From Cellulomonas rhizosphaerae (lineage in GTDB: Bacteria; Actinomycetota; Actinomycetes; Actinomycetales; Cellulomonadaceae), in the NCBI RefSeq assembly GCF_003470205.1, contig NZ_QWKP01000223.1, forward strand, positions 1-64,000: a DNA stretch of 64,000 nucleotides, read 5' to 3'. Within the stretch, counting starts at the first letter, position 1, and each line of letters starts with the position of its first letter. The notes under the pieces were generated by a model, which worked only from the letters and a program-made list of their open reading frames with translations, had not been told where the DNA came from and did not search any database. The translations under genes were made by a program, and so were the position numbers. Below, piece after piece: positions 42,836 through 53,700 of this stretch.

Positions 42836-43822
42836 TCAGTCCTCCGTCTTCGTGGCTGCAGCCCTCAGGGCCTCGAGCAGGGGAGCGGCGGCCTCGTCGA
42901 GGAACCGCTGCTGTCCGTCATCACCGATCTGGACGATGGCGACGTCCGTGAAGCCGGCCTCCCAGTAGGCCGCGACGGCTTCGACGTGCGCGTCGAGGTC
43001 CGGCCCGCACGAGATCGACTCGGCGACGTCCTCGGGCCTCACGAACTGGCTGGCAGCCTCGAACCCGGCCGGCATGGGCAGGTCCGCGTTGACCTTCCAC
43101 CCGCCGCTGAACCAGCGGAACTGGTCGTGCGCGCGCTCGATCGCCCGCTCGCGCGACGGGTCCCAGCAGATCGGCACCTGGCCGATCTTGCGGGAGGCCT
43201 CCCCGCCGCGAGCCTTGTCCCAGCTCGTGACGAGGTCGGCGTCCGGCTCGACGGCCACGAGGTGGTCGACGAGGGGTGCGAACCGCTCGATCGAATGGTC
43301 CCCGCTGACCGCGACACCGAGCTCGACCGGGCTCTCCGGCAGGTCCCACAGCTTCGCCTGGTCCACCCGGAAGTGGTTGCCCTCCCAGGTCACGAGCTCG
43401 CCGTCGAGCAGCGAGCGGATGATCGAGATCGCTTCTTCGAGCATGTCCTGCCGCTCGCCGACAGCGGGCCAGCCCTGGCCCACCACGTGCTCGTTGAGGT
43501 TCTCGCCGGAGCCGAGGTTGAGCTGGAACCGGCCCTCGGACAGCACCGCGAGCGTCGCGGCCTGCTGCGCGACGACCGTCGGGTGGTAGCGCATGGTCGG
43601 GCAGGTCACGTAGGTCATGAGCTCGACGCGGCTGGTCGCCTGCGCGACCGCGCCGAGCAGTGTCCAGGCGTTCGGCGCGTGCCCCTGGCCGTCCAGCCAC
43701 GGGAAGTAGTGGTCGGAGGAGACCAGGAGGTCGAAGCCGGCGCGCTCCGCGTCGGCCGCATAGCCGACCAGCTCGCGGGGGCCGGACTGCTCGGTCATGA
43801 GGGTGTACCCGAATCGCGTCAT
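42836..43822 (-). CDS. F420-dependent LLM-class oxidoreductase
   Basis: A 328-residue luciferase-like TIM-barrel oxidoreductase, probably using coenzyme F420 (TIGR03557-type, related to F420-dependent glucose-6-phosphate dehydrogenase). Visible elements are VSSDHYFPWLDGQGHAPNAWTLLGA (active-site His and Trp), the phosphate region FQLNLGSGENLNEHVVG and the C-terminal VAAYWEAGFTDVAIVQIG. ATG 43822 removes an upstream extension that would run through an inverted repeat. The substrate is unknown. The small DUF6582-like gene lies directly downstream on the same strand. Confidence 0.87.
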   Translation of the reverse strand: MTRFGYTLMTEQSGPRELVGYAADAERAGFDLLVSSDHYFPWLDGQGHAPNAWTLLGAVAQATSRVELMTYVTCPTMRYHPTVVAQQAATLAVLSEGRFQLNLGSGENLNEHVVGQGWPAVGERQDMLEEAISIIRSLLDGELVTWEGNHFRVDQAKLWDLPESPVELGVAVSGDHSIERFAPLVDHLVAVEPDADLVTSWDKARGGEASRKIGQVPICWDPSRERAIERAHDQFRWFSGGWKVNADLPMPAGFEAASQFVRPEDVAESISCGPDLDAHVEAVAAYWEAGFTDVAIVQIGDDGQQRFLDEAAAPLLEALRAAATKTED

Positions 43823-43868
43823 CCCCTGACGGTCACACCGGGCGGCTCGGCGCGCACGTCGGCGACGC

Positions 43869-43952
43869 AGATAGCCGCACTTGTGACGCACGTGCACTCC
43901 TGAGCCTGCGATTCGCCCCACCAGACAACTTTCGTCACAAGTGCGGCTGTCT
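43869..43952. repeat. Long inverted repeat between divergent genes
   Basis: Twenty-base arms (43869-43888 and 43933-43952) share AGCCGCACTTGTGACG and differ at one position; a 44-nt loop separates them. It lies between the oxidoreductase start and the promoter of the giant operon, a place unsuited to a terminator. It may be an operator pair or a mobile-repeat relic. Confidence 0.6.
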
Positions 43953-43980
43953 CGGGCCGGTGGGCACGGCGGTGGACCCC

Positions 43981-44010
43981 TTGACGCGGACGGGCATGTA
44001 TCTCTATGCC
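43981..44010 (+). promoter_or_regulatory. Candidate promoter of the giant operon
   Basis: TTGACG (43981-43986) and TATGCC (44005-44010) are 18 bp apart. This would start transcription near 44017, upstream of ATG 44035 and ATG 44062 but downstream of the in-frame GTG at 43960, which argues against the longest reading. Confidence 0.45.
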
Positions 44011-44061
44011 TGGTTTGTCCCCCTTTTGGGTGACATGGACTCCCGCGCGGAAGGCCAGGCG

Positions 44062-47000
44062 ATGACGCTCTGGGACGACCTGCCCGGCTCGACCACCTCC
44101 GGTGGAGCGCTCGACCAGCTGCGCCCGCTGCTCGACTCGGTCGACACCCCGACCTCGACCGAGCGCCCCGAGGACGACGGCACGTGGAAGATCTGGTCGA
44201 CGACGATCGGCGGCGACCGATCGCTCGAGATGGACCTGGGCAGCGGCGCGATCAGCCACGGCGGGTCCACGGGCGACGGGGGAGCGATCGAGCTCTCGTC
44301 CGGCTTCGGGGTCGAGCTCGGCCTGCGGCTGACCGGGCCGGGCGGCGATCCCGACGGCACGGTGCGCGTCACCCTGACGGTGCCGAGCTCGTCGATCCGG
44401 ATGCCCTACCTGCGCGGCGCGATGCTCGACGCCCAGGGACAGCTGCGCGCCGATCCGTCCCATCCCCTGGTGCGGTTCAAGCTCCCGAGCGTCAAGGTGC
44501 GCGTGCTGCGCCCCGCGGGCGGGTCGGTCGGCGTGGACCTCATCCCGGCGCCGAGCGCCGGGACGCCCGACGACCCCGTGGTCGACCTGGTGAAGATGGA
44601 GCCGCCGTACGCGCTGATCGGGCCGGGCGACGTGGTCGGCTTCGCGTTCCGGGCCGCGGTGCTGGACCTGTCCGGGACCGCCGGGCCGGGCGGGGTGCCG
44701 GCGGGTGCGCGGACGATGCCCGACGAGTGGCAGGGGCTGTACCTGCCCGAGGTGCGGCTGTTCGTCGCGCCGAACGGGCTCGAGGGCCTCGCGGTGAGCG
44801 CGGGCGTGCGGAACCTGTGGATCGGGTTCGGGGCGCACGCGGGCGTGACGGGCGAGTTCAACGCCGAGGTGGTCAACCGCGGCTCCGCGCCGACGGTCCG
44901 CATCCGGTTCCAGACGCCTGCGGGCGAGTGGGTCGGCGTCCCGGACACCGACCCGATCTCCCCGGTCGAGCTGCCCGAGAACGTGACGATGTTCGTCGAC
45001 GGCGGCGGGGGCATCGCGCCGCTGCGCATCCGGCTGCTCGTCGACGGCACCGAGACGATCTCCGACCGCGTCGCCCTGACCGTCCCCGACACGGGTGACA
45101 TCCACGTCGAGGTGACCGTCACCGACGCGGGCTCGCACGCGACGACGAGGACGTTCGACGCGCACCGCCGCACCGGCGCGGGTCACGGCTCCTCCACCGC
45201 TCGCGACGTCGTACCGACCACCACCTCGAACGTCGGCTTCCGCGTGCTGACCCAGCCCGCGACCGGCAACGCGGTGACCGTCTCGCTCAACGAGGACCCG
45301 CACGGCACGGTCACCTGGACCTGGGCCGGGCACGCGCCCGTCACCGGCCCGACCGCGCAGATCGAGGTCACCACCGGCACGCCCGTCGACGTCCAGGCCC
45401 GGATCACACGGACGGGAGGCGGGGCGACGACGACGATCGACGCCTACTACTCGTTCGACCACCCCACGCCCGACGAGATGCGCAGCGGCCCCTCGACGCC
45501 CTGGTGGATGGCGCCCGGCAACATCCGCTCGCAGCACTTCCGCACCCGCACCGACCCCGGCACCGCCCCGAACCTGCTGAGCCCCGACGGCCTGGCCCGC
45601 CTGGGCGCGCTGCCCAAGAGCGTGCGCTGGACCGTCGAGGGGTGGGCCTCCTACGAGGGGCAATCCGGCACCGCGACCTACAACCGGGAGCTGTCCGAGC
45701 GGCGCCGCGACGCCCTGATCGCGCTGCTCGAGGACGCCTCCCGCTCCGAGCTGCACTTCACGAACGTGACCCCGGTCGATCCGGGGCACGGCGAGACCGA
45801 CGCGCAGGCGTCCGGCCCGACCGGAACGCCGGCCCAGGACGCGCCCGACTGGTGGCACGCCCGGGCCCGCGCGGCCGTGGACCAGACGATCGACGTCACC
45901 GCGCACCTGGAGCGCCCCGCGGCCGACCCGCCGCCGCAGAACACCGACCCCGCGCCCACGCGCACCCCGGTCCCGGCCTGCTTCCGCAAGCTCGGCGTCA
46001 CGGTCGAGCTCGTCCGCTCGACGTTCGTGCGCGCCGAGATCTACGGCGAGATCGACATCCAGACCGCGGCCGAGAACCGGATCGGGTCCGTCAAGCCCGG
46101 CGCGACCATCCCGCCGCGAGACAACCCGAACGACGGGATCAGCCAGTTCCTGCTGCGGCTGCGCATCGCCGAGGACCGCTCGAGCTGGGACGTCACCGCG
46201 CAGTTCAAGGCGATCGACGCGGACAAGGACGGCCTGTGGCAGCAGGTCCGCGGCTCGGGCGACCAGACCGGCCTCGACATCCTCGGGGCGGTCGCGGTGC
46301 TGTCCCCGCTGCTGGCTGCCGTGACGCCGCCGTCGCCCACCGCGGGCGAGCTCGTGCCCATGGTCATCGCGGGCGGGCTCGCGGTCGGCGTGGGCGCCGC
46401 CGGGGTCATCAAGACGCAGAAGATCACCCTGCACGGCGGGCAGCTCGTCGTCACGAGCGGGCTCGTCGACCCCGCGACCGGCGACGGCCCACGCAGCACG
46501 AGCATCAGCGTGCTGCTCGACGTCGAGACCGCGTTCACGTTCGACATCGGCATCCTCAAGGTCGAGCCGACCAAGCCGCTGACCGCCCGGTACAAGGCCG
46601 TCGGCCTGCGCTCGCAGTGGCGCTCCGACCCCCAGCCCGACGGGTCCGTGCAGTACGTGCCGCTGCCGGTGTTCGACCCGTCGGCCGGCTACTCGCTCGA
46701 CATCCCGATGGGTTCGCTCATCGGCCCCGACGCGCTCAAGGACATCCTGCGGGTGGTCGGCGGCAGGATCAGTCGCGACAACCCGCTCTACCTCGAGGTC
46801 GAGGTGGGCCTGGGCATCGACCTCGGCATCGTGACGGTCGACTCGGCGCGCGTGCGGATCCGGCTCGACCAGGCCGAGTTCCCGCAGCTGACCGCGCTGG
46901 GCGCGAGCATCGACGTGCCCAACGTGATCCACGGGTCCGGCTACGTGAAGATCGACGACTCGGGCTTCGAGGGCGCGTTCGACGCGACTCTGACGCCTGT

Positions 47001-50000
47001 GAAGCTGCGCATCGCCGCGCAGATCGCCGTCAAGCAGAAGGACGGTGTGACCGGCGTGCTCATCGGCGCCGAGGTCGAGTTCCCCGTGCCGATCCCGCTG
47101 GCCAGCTCGGGCCTGGCGATCTACGGCTTCCTCGGCGGCATCGCGGTCAACTTCGCGCGCGACGAGCCCACCGGGGTCCAGGTCCCGGCCCTCGCGTGGC
47201 TGCAGTCGCAGCTCGCCGACCCCAACGGCTCGGTCATGAAGCCGTCCGGCTGGAAGGTCCAGCCCGGTGCGTTCGCCGTGGCCGGCGGCATCCTGCTCGG
47301 CACCTCCGAGGGCGGCTACATCGTCCACCTCAAGGGCCTCGTGCTCGTCGAGGTCCCCGGCCCGCGCCTGCTGTTCGCCATGAAGGCCGACGTCATCAAG
47401 GCGCCCCCGGCCCTGAAGAACCCGAGCGAGCAGGCCACGTTCCTCGCGGTGCTCGACCTCGACTTCGGCCGGGGCACGATCACCATCGGGCTCGTCGCGT
47501 CCTACGAGGTGCCCAGCCTGCTGACCATCCGCGTGCCGGTGACCGCGTTCTTCGACGTGAACCACCTCGACCAGTGGTTCGTCGACCTGGGCACTAACAC
47601 CAACCCGGTGACCGTCAACGTGCTCGACGTGTTCGAGGGCACCGGCTACCTCATGGTGCACGGCGACGGCACGACGATCCACATCGAGGGCCTCCCGCTC
47701 GTCACCACGGGGATCACCGTGGCGGTCGGCTTCCACATCAGCGTCGTGCTCATGGGCTCCAAGGCCGTGGGCCTCTACCTCGAGGTCGCGGCCGGCTTCG
47801 ACGCGATCGTCTCGTTCTCGCCGTTCGCGATCGGCGGGCGCATCTACGTCTCGGGCGAGCTGCGCCTGTGGATCATCGGCATCTCCGCGAGCGCCGAGCT
47901 CACGGTGCTCGTCGGGCGCCAGGTCGTCGACCAGGGGCTGCCCACCGAGCACGTCATCGACCGGACGTACGTGCACGGCAAGGTGTGCGGCGAGGTCGAC
48001 TTCTTCTTCTTCAGCGTCAAGGGCTGCGTCGAGCTGACCATCGGCGACTCCACGCCGCTGCCGCTCGTGCCGCCGCCGCTCGTCTCGGGCGTCAGCCTGG
48101 TCTCGCGGTCGCCCGCGCTGGTCGACGGTTCCGCGGTGGACCGGGCGGTCGACGGGGTCATCGGGCGGGCGGTCGCGGCGGGGTCGGCCGACGAGCTGCC
48201 GAGCGTGCCGCTCGACGCGATCCCGGTCGTGCTGTTCGAGACGGCGCCCGGGGTCAAGGCGGGCAACATCGTGCTCGGTGGCGTCGCGCGCGGAGCCAAC
48301 GGCCTGCCCGCCAACCCGTGGATCCAGCGCGGCGAGGCCTGGTACCGCTACCGGATCACGTCCGTCGAGCTCGTCGGGGACCTCACGCCGGGCACGACCC
48401 CGGCGACCTGGTGGGCACGCGCGCTCGTCGGCGACCCGCTGGTCGGGCCCGCGCTCGCGCTGCTGTCCTGGCTGCCGACCGCGACCCCGCGGGCCGTGGC
48501 CCTCGGGCGCGAGCTCACGACGACCGTCGAGGAGCGCTGGGGCACGATCTGCACCCCCGTCGCCAAGGCGGTCCCGGTGCTGTGGACGTTCGACGAGCAG
48601 GCCACCGGCCCGTCCGCGACGGGCTGGATGCTGACCGGGGTGGCCTGGCCCGACGAGCCCGGCACGTGGCGCTCGGCCCCGCCCGACTCGCAGGCCGTGG
48701 TGCGCGAGCCGTGGCGCACCGGGGACGCGTTCGTCGACCTGCTGCAGGGCACCGACCCGGCCGTCGTCGTCGGCGACCGGGTGACGTGCCCGCGCAAGGG
48801 CGGCGTCCTGGGGACCCGCCGCGAAGCGCTCGCCGCGACGAACGGCTCGGCCGCGACCTTCGGGCCGGGCGCGCTGCCGGCCGCGGGTGCCGGGACCGCA
48901 GACGTGCTGACCCTGCTCGCGGGCGGCGTCTCGCTGCAGGACGCGCAGGCGGCATGGGGGCGGATCGCGACCGGCGACGGCCAGAGCCAGTGCGAGGGGC
49001 GCATCCTGCGCTCGCCCACGGGCGACGAACCCGAGCCGGCCCCGGGCGCCGACGACCTCGAGGTCGAGCAGGTCAAGCAGGCGTGGGACGCGCGCAGGTT
49101 CTCCCCCAGCGAGCTCGCCGACAGCGTCACGCTGCGCGTCGAGGCGGGTCTCGCGTCGTTCGACGCGCTGCTGCTCGTGCCCCGGCGCGGCATCGAGAGG
49201 GGCCTCGTGCTGCGCGCGCGCGACGCCGACGGGAATCTCATCGACGAGTACCGCGCGAGCGGCGCGGACATGATCACCTCGAGCCACCCGATCCCGTCGC
49301 AGTGGCTGGCCGATCCGTGGTCCGACCCCGTGCAGCGCGCGGCCCAGATCGCGGCGCGCGTCATGGCCGCGGGCGGCGGCTTGCTGCCCGTGCTCCTCTC
49401 GCCGAAGGTGCCCGACGGCACGGTCGAGATCGAGATCGGCTGGGACCGGGACGCGAAGGACCTCCTCGGGCTCGCGTTCTGGGTGGTCGCCGCGGCCGGG
49501 ACCACGGCCGCCGAGCTGCACCGCGAGGACTGGGACACCACGACGATCACGACCGACAAGGGCGCGGTCGTCACCGCCGTGACCGACGACCCCGACGACC
49601 ACGCGCTGCTGCTCCCGGGCCGGGAGTACACGGTCCGCGTCGGCTGGGAGGCGCAGTCGATCAAGCAGGAGGCCAAGCCGCCGGCCAACGCCCCCGAGTC
49701 CTACACCGCGGGCACCCCGCAGGAGTTCCGCTTCCGGGCCGACGGCACGGACAAGGCCCCCGAGCGGCTCGAGCCGTGGCTGCTGACCACCGCGCCGGGC
49801 GTCGGCGAGGCGGGCGTGCTGCTCGACGAGCCGCTGCGCATCGCGCTGGCCACGCAGAAGGTCGGGGCGCTGTTCGACGCGTACGGCGAGGAGATCCGGA
49901 TCGTCGTGCGGTCCGCGTCCGGCCGCCACCCCTCACCCCCGGGCGGCGGCGCACCCGGCGCGCCGGTGACGATCCCCGCCGAGATCGACGGCACGCTGCT

Positions 50001-50796
50001 CGCCGCCGTCGAGGGGGTCGCGGTGATGACCCCCTGGCAGGAAACCGTGACCGCGCTGCTCGACACCCTGCCGTGCACCCCGGACGCCGGGTCGAGGACG
50101 TACCACTCGGTCATCACGCTCGACTACCCGCTCGAGCCCCTGACCGACTACCTGCTCGACGTACTGGCCGTGACCAAGGGCGCTCCCGAGAGCGCCGAGG
50201 GCCGACGGCTCTACCGCGTGCCGTTCACCACCTCGCGGTTCCACGACGTGCCCGAGCTCGCCGGCCTGTTCGCCGCGACCCGCCCGCTGCACGCCCTGGT
50301 CCCGGTCCCCGCCGGCCTGGCGACCCTCGCGGAGCGGCCCACCGGCGGTCAGCTCGACGAGGCGTTCCAGGCCGCCGGCCTCCCCGTGCCCGAGGTGCCG
50401 CGCTACCCCGCGGTGCAGGTGCTGTGGTCGCCCGACGCGGTGCCGCAGCCCGTGGCCGTCGTCGTCGAGGGCAGCGAGTCGCTGTGGCGCTCGCGGCTCG
50501 TCGCGACCCGGGTGGAGGGACCCGCAGACGCCGACGACCCGACGCACGAGTGGTGGGCACCGAGGCCCGGCGACTGGATGACCCTGCACGTGGCGGGCGG
50601 CGGAGCCCCCGTGACGCGCGTCGTGCGCGCACCCGGCGACACCCGGGCCGTGATCCTGCTGGGTGCGGGCGCGCGCGGCACGCAGCTGACCGTGCAGCTC
50701 CAGCGGGAGGCCGACGAGCTGTCCGGCACCCCCGCTGCGCCCGTGACCGCCGTGCAGGTGCTGCTCGAGCGGGCCCCCTGGGAGGTGGAGGACTGA
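44062..50796 (+). CDS. Giant protein with OmpA-like segment and DUF6603-like core
   Basis: About 2244 residues, function unknown. The N-terminal 450 residues are beta-rich, including a MPDEWQGLYLPEVRLFVAPNGLEG phrase. Residues about 515-640 look like an OmpA-type peptidoglycan-binding fold (VEGWASYEG, YNRELSERRRDALIALLED). A hydrophobic Gly/Ala stretch lies near 735-790. Residues about 850-1320 form long amphipathic strands around GLAIYGFLGGIAVNFARDEP, like DUF6603 proteins (from memory). The rest is Ig/Fn3-like. There is no signal peptide, so it is cytoplasmic or non-classically exported. The start could be ATG 44062 (AGG upstream) or 44035. The stop overlaps the next start (TGATG), so both proteins are made together. 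Confidence 0.8.
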   Translation: MTLWDDLPGSTTSGGALDQLRPLLDSVDTPTSTERPEDDGTWKIWSTTIGGDRSLEMDLGSGAISHGGSTGDGGAIELSSGFGVELGLRLTGPGGDPDGTVRVTLTVPSSSIRMPYLRGAMLDAQGQLRADPSHPLVRFKLPSVKVRVLRPAGGSVGVDLIPAPSAGTPDDPVVDLVKMEPPYALIGPGDVVGFAFRAAVLDLSGTAGPGGVPAGARTMPDEWQGLYLPEVRLFVAPNGLEGLAVSAGVRNLWIGFGAHAGVTGEFNAEVVNRGSAPTVRIRFQTPAGEWVGVPDTDPISPVELPENVTMFVDGGGGIAPLRIRLLVDGTETISDRVALTVPDTGDIHVEVTVTDAGSHATTRTFDAHRRTGAGHGSSTARDVVPTTTSNVGFRVLTQPATGNAVTVSLNEDPHGTVTWTWAGHAPVTGPTAQIEVTTGTPVDVQARITRTGGGATTTIDAYYSFDHPTPDEMRSGPSTPWWMAPGNIRSQHFRTRTDPGTAPNLLSPDGLARLGALPKSVRWTVEGWASYEGQSGTATYNRELSERRRDALIALLEDASRSELHFTNVTPVDPGHGETDAQASGPTGTPAQDAPDWWHARARAAVDQTIDVTAHLERPAADPPPQNTDPAPTRTPVPACFRKLGVTVELVRSTFVRAEIYGEIDIQTAAENRIGSVKPGATIPPRDNPNDGISQFLLRLRIAEDRSSWDVTAQFKAIDADKDGLWQQVRGSGDQTGLDILGAVAVLSPLLAAVTPPSPTAGELVPMVIAGGLAVGVGAAGVIKTQKITLHGGQLVVTSGLVDPATGDGPRSTSISVLLDVETAFTFDIGILKVEPTKPLTARYKAVGLRSQWRSDPQPDGSVQYVPLPVFDPSAGYSLDIPMGSLIGPDALKDILRVVGGRISRDNPLYLEVEVGLGIDLGIVTVDSARVRIRLDQAEFPQLTALGASIDVPNVIHGSGYVKIDDSGFEGAFDATLTPVKLRIAAQIAVKQKDGVTGVLIGAEVEFPVPIPLASSGLAIYGFLGGIAVNFARDEPTGVQVPALAWLQSQLADPNGSVMKPSGWKVQPGAFAVAGGILLGTSEGGYIVHLKGLVLVEVPGPRLLFAMKADVIKAPPALKNPSEQATFLAVLDLDFGRGTITIGLVASYEVPSLLTIRVPVTAFFDVNHLDQWFVDLGTNTNPVTVNVLDVFEGTGYLMVHGDGTTIHIEGLPLVTTGITVAVGFHISVVLMGSKAVGLYLEVAAGFDAIVSFSPFAIGGRIYVSGELRLWIIGISASAELTVLVGRQVVDQGLPTEHVIDRTYVHGKVCGEVDFFFFSVKGCVELTIGDSTPLPLVPPPLVSGVSLVSRSPALVDGSAVDRAVDGVIGRAVAAGSADELPSVPLDAIPVVLFETAPGVKAGNIVLGGVARGANGLPANPWIQRGEAWYRYRITSVELVGDLTPGTTPATWWARALVGDPLVGPALALLSWLPTATPRAVALGRELTTTVEERWGTICTPVAKAVPVLWTFDEQATGPSATGWMLTGVAWPDEPGTWRSAPPDSQAVVREPWRTGDAFVDLLQGTDPAVVVGDRVTCPRKGGVLGTRREALAATNGSAATFGPGALPAAGAGTADVLTLLAGGVSLQDAQAAWGRIATGDGQSQCEGRILRSPTGDEPEPAPGADDLEVEQVKQAWDARRFSPSELADSVTLRVEAGLASFDALLLVPRRGIERGLVLRARDADGNLIDEYRASGADMITSSHPIPSQWLADPWSDPVQRAAQIAARVMAAGGGLLPVLLSPKVPDGTVEIEIGWDRDAKDLLGLAFWVVAAAGTTAAELHREDWDTTTITTDKGAVVTAVTDDPDDHALLLPGREYTVRVGWEAQSIKQEAKPPANAPESYTAGTPQEFRFRADGTDKAPERLEPWLLTTAPGVGEAGVLLDEPLRIALATQKVGALFDAYGEEIRIVVRSASGRHPSPPGGGAPGAPVTIPAEIDGTLLAAVEGVAVMTPWQETVTALLDTLPCTPDAGSRTYHSVITLDYPLEPLTDYLLDVLAVTKGAPESAEGRRLYRVPFTTSRFHDVPELAGLFAATRPLHALVPVPAGLATLAERPTGGQLDEAFQAAGLPVPEVPRYPAVQVLWSPDAVPQPVAVVVEGSESLWRSRLVATRVEGPADADDPTHEWWAPRPGDWMTLHVAGGGAPVTRVVRAPGDTRAVILLGAGARGTQLTVQLQREADELSGTPAAPVTAVQVLLERAPWEVED

Positions 50797-53700
50797 TGGA
50801 TCGCATCTCCCGTCCGTACTGGCTGCGGGCCACCGGGTCGCAGGTGCCGTGGGCGAGCGTGCTGCGCGGGCAGCTCGTCGGCGTCCCCGGCCTGAACGCG
50901 ACCACGCACGTGTCCGACTCGGTCGCGCCGTGGATCCGCAACGCCGCGGCCGAGCTCAAGGAGCGGGCCGTCGACGTGCAGCTGCGCTGGCAGTGCAACC
51001 CGCTGCTGGGCGTGCCGTTCGGCCCGTTCACGGTGTGGGTCGGGCGGCCGCGGCCCAAGGTCCGCAAGGTCGACGTGCAGGTGCGCGAGCACGACGACGG
51101 GCTCACGCTGCGGCTGCCGACGATCGCCGCGATCGTCGTCGTCGACTGCCAGGTCGTCGACACGAGCCAGCCCGTCGGGATCATCGGGACCTACCGGGGC
51201 GGCGGGCTGACCGAGGCCATGGGTGCCGCGGCCGTCTCGGTGCCCGGCGGCGGGCGCGCGATCCTGCAGCTCAAGACCGCGGGGATCACCCGCGTGCTGC
51301 TCACCAACGGCACCGACCCGCAGGTGCAGATCGTGCCGCTGCAGGAGATCGTGGACGACCCGGGCTGGAAGCCGATCGAGCTCGTCGGCCTGCCCGTCGA
51401 CTCGCCGTGGAGCGGCACCGACTACGACACGTCGAAGCAGGGGATCATCTCCGCGCTCACCGACCCGGTCACCGCGGCGCACCAGCGGCTCGACCGCGGC
51501 GGACCGCCGCTGGGCTGGGCGCCGGTGACCGCGACCGGCCACGCCGTCTCGCCCGCGTGGCGCGCGCCGGACCCGACCGGGCTGCTCAAGGAGATCGTCG
51601 GGGACCTGCTGCCGCGCATCGACCGGCTCTACCGGCCGGGCCGCACGCCCGCGGACCAGGCGGCCCTCGCGGACTCGCCGCCCGTGGACCCGCCCTCGTC
51701 GGGCGGTCGCACGTCCTCCCTGGCCACGACCGCGACCCTCTCGCCGCTCTCGCTCCTGACCCTGCCCGCCTCGGCGGACCCCTTCCTCGCGCTGGCCACG
51801 GGCTTCGGCACCGCGTACCCCGCCACGCAGCTGCCCCGCGGCGAGGGCCTGGAGTTCATGGTCACGGCCGACTACCCCGACACCCCCGCCCGCACCGGGC
51901 CCGTCCAGGTCGCGGCGTACATCCCGGAGCCCGAGCCGCACATCGCCACCACCACGCCGCACGCCCTGACCACCCGCCGCTCGGGCTTGCTCGCGCCCGA
52001 GGTCCGCGACGGCGCGTGGCGCGAGTCCGTGCAGGTGCAGTGGGACCGCGTGCCCGGGTCAGTCGCGATGGGCCGTCCGACGTCCGGCGTCGTCGCCCGC
52101 TACACCGGGGCCTCGGCCGCCGAGGTGCTGGTCGACGAGCGTCTCGCGGGCGACCGTCGCGCGCTCGTCCTCGTGCCCGACGGGCCGTCGCCCACGCCCG
52201 CGTTCAACCGCACGTCCATGGTCGACGCGGACGTCGAGATCCCGCTCGGTAGCGGTGGCCGGCACGTCGGCTACCCGATCGCGGTGCAGGACGTGTTCGG
52301 CGTCTGGTCGCCGTGGGCCGACGCGCCCTGGGACGGCGACGAGCCGGGCCCGCCCGGGCCGCACGTCGTCGGCGTCTCGCTGACCAGCAGCTACACCGGG
52401 TCGACGACCTGCCCGGCGACCCTGACCGTCGAGGTCTCGGTCGAGTGGGGCGACCGCACACCCTCGTCGGTCGCGCTCGCCGCCGTGCTGTTCCGCACCC
52501 CGACGGCCGCCGCGCCGCCCCCCGCGGGCGTCGACCCGGTGCTGCCCGCTCCCGCGGGGGCGTTCCGACGCGACGTCACCCTTCCCTTCGCTGGCGAGAC
52601 CCTCACGGGCCCGGGCGACGTGACGATCGAGCACCTGAACGAGGCCGGCGACGCGGTCGTCGCACCCGGCTCCGCGCAGGGCGCCTCCGGCCGCCGGTAC
52701 CGGGTGACCATCCCGGTGCCGACGCTCGACTTCTCCACCACGCCGCGCTGGGGGGTCCAGGTCTGGGCGCGCGTGCCGCTGGTGGTCGTCGGCGACGCCG
52801 GCTGGCTCCCCGACCCGGCGCACCCCGCGATCGCGGGCGTGGCCAGCCCCGTGCCGGTCCCGCCGATCCTGCCGCCCGCCCCGCCCGGCGTGCCGATCGG
52901 CTCGACACCCGACGCCCAGGGGCGCAGCCACGTGCGCGTGCACTGGTCGGTGGCGTCGGGCGCCGCGCTCGACGGCCGCAAGGGCATCGCGGTGTGGGAG
53001 GCCGCGGAGACCTCGCTGCGGCAGGCGGCCGGACTCGCGCAGAAGGCGCCCGACGGGACCCTGCCGGGTGTCCGCCTCGCGCAGCTGTGGGCCGCGTACG
53101 ACGCGATGACGCCGACGGCCCGGCGCGCGGCCTTCCGCCGGCTGCTCGAGCTGCCGGGCACCGCGCGCGAGACCGACGTCGCGCTGCCCGCGGGCTCGAC
53201 CGACATCCACCTGTTCACCGTCACGACGCTGTCCCCGACCGGGGTGGCCTCCGACTGGCCGACCGGCTCGCCCGCGCACACGGTTCTGCAGTCCGTCGCC
53301 GCGCCGCGCCTGCGCCGCCCGGGCCCGCCGCGCGTCCGGACCGTGCTCGGCGCCGCCGGGACGGTCTCGGTGTCGCTGTCCGCCGACTCCGACGTGCCGG
53401 TCGCCTCGTTCCTGCTCTACCGGACCCGGTCGGCCGAGGCCGCGCTGCGCCCCGAGACGATGGGGCCTGCGTTCGCGACCGTCCCGGCCGTCGCGCCGGC
53501 GCCCGGCGCCCCGGTCGACCCCGCGTCGGGGCTCGCCTTGTACTCGGGCTCGTGGTCGGGCGCGTTCGATGCGTCATGGGACGACTGGCACGTGCGCGCG
53601 GTCGCCGTGCCCGTCGACACCGTGCCGGTCGAGGCGGTCCGCGGGCTGCCCTCGCCGGCCAGCGACGACGTCGTCGTGCGCGTCCGGCCGTCCGGCCCGC

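Noticed and set aside
43960-44061. GTG 43960 as the start of the giant gene
   Set aside because: The best promoter elements lie downstream of it (43981-44010) and ATG 44035 or 44062 fits better; the extra residues look non-coding.
43819-49929. A 2036-codon open frame antisense to the giant gene
   Set aside because: It is rich in Arg, Asp and Gly with low complexity, has no domain logic, and mirrors the real plus-strand gene; long antisense frames are expected at this GC content.
47868-50795. An upstream extension of the second large gene by 976 codons
   Set aside because: The extension overlaps the giant gene in another frame and is Arg-rich. The real start is the TGATG overlap at 50796, which has GGAGG upstream.
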